From: Desulfolutivibrio sulfoxidireducens
GTDB lineage: Bacteria > Desulfobacterota > Desulfovibrionia > Desulfovibrionales > Desulfovibrionaceae
Assembly: GCF_013376475.1 (NCBI RefSeq)
Contig: NZ_CP045508.1
Coordinates: 2,640,001-2,704,000 of the forward strand
Length of the DNA: 64,000 bases
Direction of reading: 5' to 3'
Part shown: positions 1 to 8,407 of the stretch, piece after piece
Numbering within the stretch: position 1 is the stretch's first letter
Layout of the letters: each line of letters begins with the position of its first letter
The notes under the pieces: generated by a model
What the model was told of the DNA's origin: nothing
The model's database searches: none
What the model saw: only the letters and a program-made list of their open reading frames with translations
Made by a program: the position numbers and the translations under genes

Positions 1-2640
1 GGACCCGCCGACAAGGGTGTCGTTGCCCGTGCCGCCGTCCAGGGTGTCGTTGCCCGTGCCGCCATCCAGGGAGTCGTTGCCGATGCCCCCGGACAGGCTG
101 TCGTCGCCGGCGTTGCCCACCAGCGTGTTGGCCGGGGAATTCCCGGTCAGGACGTCGTCGCCGGACCCGCCGATAAGGTTTTCGATGGAGGAGAAGGTGT
201 CCGTGCCGGCTGCCCCGGTGTCCTGGGCCGTGGTCGTGCCGGTGGACACGGTCACGGCGGCGGTGGCCCAGGCGTAGCTTGCCGTATCCGAACCGGACCC
301 GCCGACAAGGGTGTCGTTGCCCGTGCCCCCGTCCAGGGTGTCGTTGCCCGTGCCGCCATCCAGGGAGTCGTTGCCGATGCCCCCGGACAGGCTGTCGTCG
401 CCGGCGTTGCCCACCAGCGTGTTGGCCGGGGAATTCCCGGTCAGGACGTCGTCGCCGGACCCGCCGATAAGGTTTTCGATGGAGGAGAAGGTGTCCGTGC
501 CGCCCCCCCCGGTGTCCTGGGCCGTGGTCGTGCCGGTGGACACGGTCACGGCCTCGGTGGCCCAGGCGTAGCTTGCCGTATCCGACCCGGAGCCGCCGGC
601 CAGGGTGTCGTTGCCCGTGCCCCCGTCCAGGGTGTCGTTGCCGGTCCCGCCATCCAGGGAGTCGTTGCCGATGCCCCCGGACAGGTTGTCGTCGCCGGCG
701 TTGCCCACCAGCGTGTTGGCCGGGGAATTGCCGGTCAGGACGTCGTCGCCGCCGCCCCCGATGACATTTTCGATGCCGGACAGGGTGTCCGTGCCGCCGG
801 CCCCGGTGTCCTGGGCCGTGATCCTGCCCGTGCTCACGGTCACGCCTGCCGTGGCCCAGGCGTAGCTTGCCGTATCCGAACCGGACCCGCCGGTCAGGGT
901 GTCGTTGTCCGTGCCGCCGTCCAGGGTGTCGTCGCCCGCGCCGCCATCCAGGGAGTCGTTGCCGATGCCCCCGGACAGGTTGTCGTCGCCGGCGTTGCCC
1001 ACCAGCGTGTTGGCCGGGGAATTGCCGGTCAGGACGTCGTCGCCGCCGCCCCCGATGACATTTTCGATGCCGGACAGGGTGTCCGTGCCGCCGGCCCCGG
1101 TGTCCTGGGCCGTGGTCGTGCCGGTGCTCACGGTCACGCCTGCCGTGGCCCAGGCGTAGCTTGCCGTATCCGATCCGGAACCGCCGGCCAGGGTGTCGTT
1201 GTCCGTGCCGCCGTCCAGGGTGTCGTCGCCCGCGCCGCCATCCAGGGAGTCGTTGCCGATGCCACCGGACAGGCTGTCGTCGCCGGCGTTGCCCACCAGC
1301 GTGTTGGCCGGGGAATTGCCGGTCAGAATGTCGTCGCCGGACCCGCCGATAAGGTTTTCGATGGAGGAGAAGGTGTCCGTGCCGCCGGCCCCGGTGTCCT
1401 GGGCCGTGGTCCTGCCCGTGCTCACGGTCACGCCTGCCGTGGCCCAGGCGTAGCTTGCCGTATCCGATCCGGATCCGCCGGCCAGGGTGTCGTTGTCCGT
1501 GCCGCCGTCCAGGGTGTCGTCGCCCGCGCCGCCATCCAGGGAGTCGTTACCGATGCCCCCGGACAGGCTGTCGTCGCCGGCGTTGCCCACCAGCGTGTTG
1601 GCCGGGGAATTGCCGGTCAGAATGTCGTCGCCGGACCCGCCGATAAGGTTTTCGATGGAGGAGAAGGTGTCCGTGCCGCCCCCCCCGGTGTCCTGGGCCG
1701 TGGTCCTGCCCGTGCTCACGGTCACGGCTTCGGTGGCCCAGGCGTAGCTTGCCGTATCCGAACCGGACCCGCCGACAAGGGTGTCGTTGCCCATGCCGCC
1801 GTCCAGGGTGTCGTTGCCCGTGCCGCCGTCCAGGGTGTCGTTGCCGATGCCCCCGGACAGGCTGTCGTCGCCGGCGTTGCCCACCAGCGTGTTGGCCGGG
1901 GAATTGCCGGTCAGAATGTCGTCGCCGGAGCCGCCAATGACATTTTCGATGCCGGACAGGGTGTCCGTGCCGCCACCCCCGGTGTCCTGGGCCGTGGTCG
2001 TGCCGGTGGACACGGTCACGGCGGTGGTGGCCCAGGCGTAGCTTGCCGTATCCGACCCGGAGCCGCCGGACAGGGTGTCGTTGCCCGTGCCGCCGTCGAG
2101 GGTGTCGTTGCCGATGCCCCCGGACAGGCTGTCGTCGCCGGCGTTGCCCACCAGCGTGTTGGCCGGGGAATTCCCGGTCAGGACGTCGTTGCCGGAGCCG
2201 CCAATGACATTTTCGATGCCGGACAGGGTGTCCGTGCCGCCACCCCCGGTGTCCTGGGCCGTGGTCGTGCCAGTACTCACGGTCACGGCTGCCGTGGCCC
2301 AGGCGTAACTTGCCGTATCCGAACCGGAGCCGCCGGACAGGGTGTCGTTGCCCGTGCCCCCGTCCAGGGTGTCGTTCCCGGTTCCGCCGTCCAGGGAGTC
2401 GTTACCGATGCCCCCGGACAGGCTGTCGTCGCCGGCGTTGCCAACCAGGGTGTTGGCCGGGGAATTGCCGATCAGGACGTCGTTTCCGGAGCCGCCGATA
2501 AGGTTTTCGATGGAGGAGAAGGTGTCCGTGCCGCCGACCCCGGTGTCCTGGGCCGTGGTCTTTCCGGTGCTCACGGTCACTGCGGAAGTCGCCCAGGCGT
2601 AGCTGACCGTATCCGAACCGGAACCGCCGGACAGGGTGTC
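1..2640 (-). repeat. 294-bp tandem coding repeats of RTX1
   Basis: Nine units, each carrying a SYAWAT segment, follow one another at a spacing of 294 bp. The unit boundary near GTAGCTTGCCGTATCCGA recurs near 277, 571, 865, 1159, 1453, 1747, 2041, 2308 and 2602. One step (2041 to 2308) is 267 bp, exactly one RTX nonapeptide (27 bp) shorter. The array continues past the left edge. Adjacent units are nearly identical at the DNA level, including synonymous positions. Confidence 0.95.
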
Positions 2641-4911
2641 GTTGCCCGTGCCGCCGTCGAGGGTGTCGTTGCCGATGCCCCCGGACAGGCTGTTCGCGCC
2701 GACATTGCCGGTGATGGTGTTGTCCAGGGCGTTACCCATACCGTTTATGGCCACGTCTCCGGTCAGGGTCAGGTTCTCCAGGTTGTCGCCGAGCGTCCAG
2801 GTGACTGAGGAGCGCACGGTGTCGATCTCGGTGGCGGTGGTGCTGGATTCGGTGACCACATCCCCGGCCGCATCCACCACGTAGGTGTCGTTGCCTTCGC
2901 CGCCGGAAAGGGTGTCGTTGCCCGCCCCGCCATCAATGACGTCGTCGCCACCCTCGCCGACGATCATGTTGTCGCCGGAGGAACCGGTCAGAAAATCGTT
3001 AAAGTAACCGCCGTACAGGTTTTCGATCCCCGTGAGGGTGTCGATGCCGCAGTCGCCGGTGTCCTGGGCCGTGCTCAGGCTCAGATCGACCGTGACCCCC
3101 ATGGTGCTGTCATAATAAAAGGCGGTGTCATTGCCCGCGCCGCCGCTTATGGTGTCGTCGCCGACGCCGCCGCTCATGGTGTCGTCGCCCGCGTCGCCGG
3201 TCATGGTGTCGTTGCCGGCCCCGCCGAGCATGACGTCGTCGTTCTCTCCACCGTGCAGGGTATCGTCGTCATCGCCGCCGGTCATATAGTCGTTGCCGGC
3301 GCCACCATCCATGGAATCGTTGCCGGCGATGCCGCTCATGAAGTCGTTGTCCGCGCCACCGTCCAGGGTGTCGTCGCCCGCGCCGCCGGACAGGGAGTCC
3401 TCGCCGTCTCCTCCGTCCAAGGTGTCGTTGCCAGACCCACCGTTCAGGGAGTCGTCGCCGTCATTTCCGCCCAGAAAATCGTCGTCGTCCAGGCCGGTTA
3501 TAGTATCGTTGCCCATGCCGCCGGACAGGGTGTCGTTGCCCGCATAGCCGTAGAGGGCGTTGTTGGCGGAATTGCCGGTGATGGCGTTGTCCAGGGCGTT
3601 GCCTATGCCGTCAATGGGGTCCGATCCGGTCAGGACCAGGTTCTCCAGGTTGTCGCCGAGGAACCAGGAGACGGAGGACTGCACCGTGTCGATTTCCGTA
3701 ACGCTGGTGCTGGGTTCGGAGATGATGTCGCTTGCGCTGTCCACGACGTGGGTATCGTTGCCTGTGCCGCCGATCAGGGTATCGTTGCCTTCGCAGCCTT
3801 CCAGGGTGTCGTCGCCCGCGCCGCCGGACAGGGAGTCGTCGCCCGCGCCGCCGTACAGGGAGTCGTCGCCATCGTCGCCGACCAGGGTGTCGTTGCCGTC
3901 GCCGCTCATCAGGCTGTCGTCGCCCGCGCCGCCGGACAGGGAGTCGTCGCCATCGTTGTCGGCCAGAAAATCGTTGTCCTCGCCGCCGTCCAGGCTGTCG
4001 TTTCCCGCATCGCCCCACACGAAGTCGTCGCCCACGCCGCCGGACAGGGTGTCGTCGCCCGCGCCGCCGTCCAGGTCATCGACGCCCTCGCCGCCCAAGA
4101 TGGAGTCGTCGCCGGCAAGGCCACTTAAGACATCACCGCCGCCCAGGCCGGTTATGGTATCGTTGCCAGATCCGCCGGTGAGGGTGTCGGCAGCCTCCGT
4201 ACCGGTGAGATCCTTCCCCGCGGCAGGGAGGGTGATGATCTGGTCGTCGAATTGCAGGAACTCAAAATCGGTCAAGACATCCTCGCCGTCCGTTCCGGAG
4301 ACGGTCACGCCAGCCGTCCCTTGCGTCACGGTGTAGTCGGCGTAGTTGCCGGAGAAGACAGCGGTGTCGTTGCCGTCACCGCCGACCAGGGTGTCATTGC
4401 CCGCACCGCCGGAAAGGGTGTCGTTGCCCGCGCCGCCGTCCAGGCAATCGTCGCCCGTCCCGCCGGACAGGGCGTCGATGCCGTCACCGCCCACCAGGGT
4501 GTCGTTGCCGACACCTCCGCCCAGGCTGTCGTTGCCCGCGCCGCCGGTCAGGGAATCGTCGCCATCATTCCCATCCAAGGAATCGTTGCCGTCGATGCCG
4601 GTTATGACGTCGTTGCCGTCATCTCCGACCAGGGTGTCATTGCCGTCCATGCCGACCAGGGTGTCGTTGCCCGCGCCGCCGTCCAGGGAGTCGTCGCCCG
4701 CGCCAACGCCCAGGTAGTCGTTGCCTTCCCCGCCGGAGAGGATATTGTCTCCCTCGCCGTCGATCAGGTCATCATCGCCGTCTCCGCCGATGAGGGAGTC
4801 GTTGCCGCTGCCGCCGTTCAGGGAATCGTTGCCGCCAAGGCCGAAAATGGTGTCGTTTTCGTCTCCGCCTATGAGCGTGTTGTTGGTGTCGTCTCCGGTG
4901 TAAACGGCCAT
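1..4911 (-). CDS. RTX1: giant RTX Ca-binding repeat protein (C-terminus outside window)
   Basis: The reading frame is open for 1637 codons from the ATG at 4911 to the left edge, so the C-terminal end is missing. An AAGGAG ribosome site lies 9 nt before the start. The protein is almost entirely RTX nonapeptides (GGxGNDxLx), which bind calcium and fold into a parallel beta-roll after export. The repeats begin within the first few residues, with no signal peptide and no enzymatic domain. Two inter-repeat modules of the VVDxxxD...EIDTV...LENLxLTG type lie near 3750-3600 and 2880-2760. From about 2640 to the edge the protein consists of 98-residue units (SYAWAT..VTVSTG...). RTX proteins of this type normally leave through a type I secretion system using a C-terminal signal; neither is visible here. 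In Desulfovibrio such proteins have been linked to biofilm formation; that role is inferred for this gene. Confidence 0.93.
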   Translation of the reverse strand, partial: MAVYTGDDTNNTLIGGDENDTIFGLGGNDSLNGGSGNDSLIGGDGDDDLIDGEGDNILSGGEGNDYLGVGAGDDSLDGGAGNDTLVGMDGNDTLVGDDGNDVITGIDGNDSLDGNDGDDSLTGGAGNDSLGGGVGNDTLVGGDGIDALSGGTGDDCLDGGAGNDTLSGGAGNDTLVGGDGNDTAVFSGNYADYTVTQGTAGVTVSGTDGEDVLTDFEFLQFDDQIITLPAAGKDLTGTEAADTLTGGSGNDTITGLGGGDVLSGLAGDDSILGGEGVDDLDGGAGDDTLSGGVGDDFVWGDAGNDSLDGGEDNDFLADNDGDDSLSGGAGDDSLMSGDGNDTLVGDDGDDSLYGGAGDDSLSGGAGDDTLEGCEGNDTLIGGTGNDTHVVDSASDIISEPSTSVTEIDTVQSSVSWFLGDNLENLVLTGSDPIDGIGNALDNAITGNSANNALYGYAGNDTLSGGMGNDTITGLDDDDFLGGNDGDDSLNGGSGNDTLDGGDGEDSLSGGAGDDTLDGGADNDFMSGIAGNDSMDGGAGNDYMTGGDDDDTLHGGENDDVMLGGAGNDTMTGDAGDDTMSGGVGDDTISGGAGNDTAFYYDSTMGVTVDLSLSTAQDTGDCGIDTLTGIENLYGGYFNDFLTGSSGDNMIVGEGGDDVIDGGAGNDTLSGGEGNDTYVVDAAGDVVTESSTTATEIDTVRSSVTWTLGDNLENLTLTGDVAINGMGNALDNTITGNVGANSLSGGIGNDTLDGGTGNDTLSGGSGSDTVSYAWATSAVTVSTGKTTAQDTGVGGTDTFSSIENLIGGSGNDVLIGNSPANTLVGNAGDDSLSGGIGNDSLDGGTGNDTLDGGTGNDTLSGGSGSDTASYAWATAAVTVSTGTTTAQDTGGGGTDTLSGIENVIGGSGNDVLTGNSPANTLVGNAGDDSLSGGIGNDTLDGGTGNDTLSGGSGSDTASYAWATTAVTVSTGTTTAQDTGGGGTDTLSGIENVIGGSGDDILTGNSPANTLVGNAGDDSLSGGIGNDTLDGGTGNDTLDGGMGNDTLVGGSGSDTASYAWATEAVTVSTGRTTAQDTGGGGTDTFSSIENLIGGSGDDILTGNSPANTLVGNAGDDSLSGGIGNDSLDGGAGDDTLDGGTDNDTLAGGSGSDTASYAWATAGVTVSTGRTTAQDTGAGGTDTFSSIENLIGGSGDDILTGNSPANTLVGNAGDDSLSGGIGNDSLDGGAGDDTLDGGTDNDTLAGGSGSDTASYAWATAGVTVSTGTTTAQDTGAGGTDTLSGIENVIGGGGDDVLTGNSPANTLVGNAGDDNLSGGIGNDSLDGGAGDDTLDGGTDNDTLTGGSGSDTASYAWATAGVTVSTGRITAQDTGAGGTDTLSGIENVIGGGGDDVLTGNSPANTLVGNAGDDNLSGGIGNDSLDGGTGNDTLDGGTGNDTLAGGSGSDTASYAWATEAVTVSTGTTTAQDTGGGGTDTFSSIENLIGGSGDDVLTGNSPANTLVGNAGDDSLSGGIGNDSLDGGTGNDTLDGGTGNDTLVGGSGSDTASYAWATAAVTVSTGTTTAQDTGAAGTDTFSSIENLIGGSGDDVLTGNSPANTLVGNAGDDSLSGGIGNDSLDGGTGNDTLDGGTGNDTLVGGS

Positions 4912-5367
4912 GGCGTGTCTCTCCTTATCGAGTATGGAGTTTTGCTGCATGAGATGGCGTCATCCGTGCCTTCATGACGGAAACGACGCATCGGATAGCG
5001 GGCTGAGCCACAAACCAGGACGTCCAAAACATGTTCCGGGTTATCCGAAGCGGTTCGGCCCGGGCCGGACGCACGTCCGGAAGCTTGGAGAACGCCGGGA
5101 CGACCGGAGCCCGCCGCCAGGGGACGCCGCGCCGCGATTCACCGGGGCGCGGGCAACATGCGTTTTTTTTCCCACCGGCATAAAAAAATTAGATAACGCA
5201 AAAATGGCACGCCGCCTGTCAGGAGTTTCCGTGATTTTGTGTAGCGGAATTTGAGGACAGGCCGACCACGCCGGGCCACGATGGGCTCAACGCCGTGCGT
5301 GTTGAGGCAAGGGCAGGTCGTGGAGGCCCGGGCGGGCCTCGGGACATCTGGGAGCGGACCCGGCCGG
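4912..5367. other. Intergenic region upstream of RTX1
   Basis: No gene is supported here. The stretch holds the RTX1 leader on the minus strand and the 3' flank of the response regulator gene. An AT-rich patch with runs of T/A at about 5160-5210 is the likeliest place for the RTX1 promoter, but no convincing -35/-10 pair could be assigned. The overlapping open frames here show no family resemblance and no good ribosome site. Confidence 0.5.
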
Positions 5368-6003
5368 TCAGCCGCGCCGCCGGATGGCGAACTTTCGCAG
5401 TTCCTTCATGCTGGAGAACCCGATTTTTCGAATCATGCGGCCGTAATACGTCTCCACGGTGTGGGTGCTCATGGTGAGCGCCCGGCTGATCTCGGCGCTG
5501 GTCTCGCCGCGTCCGAGCCTGTCCATGATCTGCTCCTCCCGCTGGCTCAAGGCGCTCTCCCCGCCAGAGTCCGGGGCAAGGACCCGGCCCGCCAGGCTGC
5601 GCATGACCCCGGGGCTGGCGTGGCGCCGCCCGGCCGCGACCGCCTCGATGGCCGCAAGCAGCACGTCCGCGACCTCTCGCTTGGTGACATACCCCTGGGC
5701 GCCCCGGTCGAAGGCCCGTTCGATGCTCCCCCGGTCCTCATGCATGGAATAGATGAGCGTCGGGATGTCCCGGGCCTTCAGGTCGTCGATCAGGTCAAGC
5801 CCGGATTCCTCGGCCAGGGACAAATCCACCAGGGCCACGGAGGCCCGGGAGCCGTCCAGGCGGTCCAGGAGTTCCGCCCGGCTGCCGGCCTCGCCGCAGA
5901 CCGTATGCCCGACCTGGCGCAGAAGTAGCGACAGGCCGCCTCGCATGGCCGGATGGTCATCGACCAGAAAAACGCGCACCCCGGATGTTGCGGCGTCATG
6001 CAT
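5368..6003 (-). CDS. NarL/FixJ-family response regulator
   Basis: A 211-residue regulator. The N-terminal receiver has the acidic pair D15-D16 (FLVDDHP), the phospho-acceptor D60 (ALVDLSL) and the conserved K108 (GYVTK). The C-terminal part (about 145-211) is a LuxR-type helix-turn-helix (LSQREEQIMDRLGRG...TVETYYGRMIRKIG). It is a DNA-binding transcriptional output protein. The ATG at 6003 follows AAGGAGG by 6 nt and overlaps the end of the upstream kinase frame by 8 nt, so the two formed an operon. The regulator is intact although the kinase is broken. It lies between two RTX genes, so control of those genes is possible but unproven. Confidence 0.93.
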   Translation of the reverse strand: MHDAATSGVRVFLVDDHPAMRGGLSLLLRQVGHTVCGEAGSRAELLDRLDGSRASVALVDLSLAEESGLDLIDDLKARDIPTLIYSMHEDRGSIERAFDRGAQGYVTKREVADVLLAAIEAVAAGRRHASPGVMRSLAGRVLAPDSGGESALSQREEQIMDRLGRGETSAEISRALTMSTHTVETYYGRMIRKIGFSSMKELRKFAIRRRG

Positions 6004-8032
6004 CGGTTTCCTCCTTATCTTCCCTGTCCGTCGCGCACGCCAAAAGACAGGTCACGATGGTCCCGCCGCCCTCGGCGTCGTCTATGGAAAGGCGCGCCCC
6101 GATCATCCGGGCCCGATAGGACATGATCCGCATGCCGAGCCCTCCCGTGCTCCGAGCCGCCTCCCTGCGGCCGATGCCGTCGTCTTGCACGGCAAGCATC
6201 AGCCGAGGGTGATGGTGATCCGGCCGGGCTTGGCATGCTTCACGGCGTTGGCCACCGCCTCCTGGGCGATGCGGTAGAACTGGACGAGGTGCTCGTTGCG
6301 GCACGGCACACAGGCCAGGTTTTCGACATATCCGATGCGCACGCCGCTGGATTCGTCCATGCGCCGCGCCAGTTCGGCCAGGGACGGCCCGGTGTCGCCC
6401 GGGCCGTGCTCCACCGGCCAAAGCCCCCGGGAGAGGTCGTGGGCCTGGCTGACCGAGTCCTTCAGCATCAGGGATATCTCCGCGACTTCCGTCGCCACGT
6501 CCCGCTCCACGATGGGACGGCGCTCAAGGGCCGCGCAGCGAAGCCGGGCCCCGGCCAACTGCTGGCACAGCCCGTCGTGCAGGTCGTGGCTCACCCGGCG
6601 GCGCTCTTCCTCGCTGACGTTGACGATCTCTCGTTCCAGCCGGGTGCGCTCGTCCATTTCCGCCAGCAGGGCTGGCATTGTTGGCCTCCAGGGGCTGGGA
6701 CAGGTCCTCCACGACCGTGAACGCGTTGGAGAACCGCTGGGCCAGGGCCAAGGCCTGGGACAGGGCGAAAGCGAGCATGCCAATTGGCAACAGGTTCAGC
6801 ACGTTGATGCTGAAGAAATTCCGGTAAATGTCGCTTAAGGATGTCACTGACAAAATGATGTATCCGAAAATAAGAATCAGTGCGCCGTCACGGCAACGCT
6901 TCAGACAAAGAAGCAGCATGACCAGCAAGCATGCATTTATGAAAAATGTGAATATTGCAAGATATTGCATTGCGTTATAAATACCAATACTTGACTACGT
7001 CAGAATGATGAATACGAACACGATGCTTTTTATGTCGCACACATGCTGAACAAAAGCTATAAACTCCACTTGGTAAATTGATCTGTAAAACCTGTACAGG
7101 ACAGACGCCAAAACGGCATACGCAACAATAGGGATATTGCTGATGATGGCGGGGTCGGAGTTTGGAACAAACAAATTGATCAACCAATCCGAAGAATCCA
7201 ATGTCATGAACGCCGTGATGAGCACAATGCAGCCAAAGCCGAAATATAGTGAGGAAACATCCCTCTTCTTCAGGAAATAGATGGCGAAATGGTAAACCGT
7301 CATGATCAGCAGGCTGCCGACGAAAAACATGCTCCAAGACCAGATGCGAATGTGCAACTGTTCCAACTAATCCGGGAGGCCTAGCATGATCGCATTTTGC
7401 ACGCCGCCCCGGTGAAAGGCGTGGTTGGAGACCTGCAACACCAGATCGATTGGTGCCGCGCGGCTTTCAAACCTGGCCAGCACCAGGGAACGTAGCGGGG
7501 TTTCCGCCTCGGCGGTATTTCCAACCACACCGCTTTCGGCGATGAGCTTCCCGCCGGCCCACAGCCGGTAGGCGGCGTTGACGGCGACGATCCGCAGGGC
7601 TAACTGATGCTCGCCGGGCTGTGGCAACAGCCGCAGGCGAAAGGAGGCCTGCCCATGCCCAGGCAAGGGCAAGCCATGGAGTTGATGGCCTTTCCATACG
7701 CCAGGGAGGGTCATGAAGCCGGAGGGTTCCGGCGGTGTGACACTGGGGCTGAAGTCCTCGGGAGAAAGCAACCGGTCCCAGGAAAACTCCCACTGGCCAT
7801 TTATGGCGATCGGGCCGTCCCGGGGCATGTCCCAGCCGGTCAGGTCGAGCACGCCATACGTGGCGACGGGCATGTCCGTATCGGTCTTGGAACATCCCAA
7901 ACCAGGTGAAAGGAACAAGAGCAGGGAAAGGACGGCCAGCGCCAGCCGGACAGGTGATCCGCATGTGTTTGCTATCAGACGACATGTGCACAAATTTTTC
8001 AAGTGGAAAGTGGGGCAGTGCCGCAGGCACAT
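5996..8032 (-). pseudogene. Broken 7TMR-DISM sensor histidine kinase (HisKA_3 type)
   Basis: Fragments in order make one kinase. A lipobox-like N-terminus (SPGLGC) and 7TMR-DISM extracellular domain are followed by a seven-helix membrane region, a HisKA_3 dimerisation domain with phospho-acceptor motif SHDLHDG, and an HATPase end (GLGMRIMSYRARMIGA). The frame is interrupted by in-frame TAG codons at 7369-7367 and 6997-6995. A net +4-nt shift near 6668-6680 falls where LEANNA should continue to LLAEMDE. Another shift lies near 6199-6210, between ITITL and RLMLAVQDDG. Four independent lesions make function very unlikely. The start at 8032 is uncertain. Kinases of this class normally phosphorylate a NarL-type partner, which is the intact gene directly downstream. 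Confidence 0.9.
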
Positions 8033-8342
8033 GTGGATGCACTACAGTCATGCTGAGTGTGAAAACCCAGAGACACGTGGCGGCGCCATGAGGACGCCGC
8101 ACTCCTCTCGCCGTCGCCGTACCGCCTTCCCGACATGAGCAAGGCCGGACGGTCTAAGCCGAGCGGAGTCTTCGAAGCGAGCCGAAGGAAAGCCTTGACT
8201 GGCCGGCAGCCCATGCCATCCCGGTGGCAAGACGGCGGGAGTGTGGATACGTTCAGCACGTAGGCAGCATTGGTGAACGTGACCGGCATCCGGTGCAGTG
8301 CATTGGCCCAAGCCGGACCTCCCTGGTCCGGGCACTGATCCG
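8033..8342. other. Intergenic region between kinase pseudogene and RTX2
   Basis: About 310 bp with no recognisable gene. It lies between the RTX2 terminator and the start of the decayed kinase frame. Short open frames on both strands resemble nothing I know. No clear promoter or repeat was found. Confidence 0.4.
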
Positions 8343-8380
8343 AAAAAAAGACCCGGCCGGAACCTCTGTTCCGGCCGGGT
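8343..8380 (-). terminator. Intrinsic terminator of RTX2
   Basis: On the minus strand a perfect 13-bp stem (ACCCGGCCGGAAC paired with GTTCCGGCCGGGT, 8351-8363 with 8368-8380) and a 4-nt loop are followed by seven T residues (8349-8343). It begins 27 bp past the RTX2 stop codon. The same hairpin, slightly altered, follows RTX3. Confidence 0.93.
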
Positions 8381-8407
8381 CATGCGCATACGCTCCCGCG
8401 CGGCCGA

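Noticed and set aside
17-2884. Repeated plus-strand open frames of 63 and 86 codons (also at 8562-11549 and 13694-16429)
   Set aside because: They are antisense shadows of the RTX repeat arrays: Gly/Asp/Asn/Thr-rich minus-strand codons leave Pro/Ser/Arg-rich plus frames open. They recur with the 294-bp period and have no ribosome sites or family features.
6995-7369. Amber (TAG) read-through, for example pyrrolysine, rescuing the sensor kinase
   Set aside because: The same gene also has two frameshifts, and no pyl genes or read-through signals are visible. Decay explains all four lesions.
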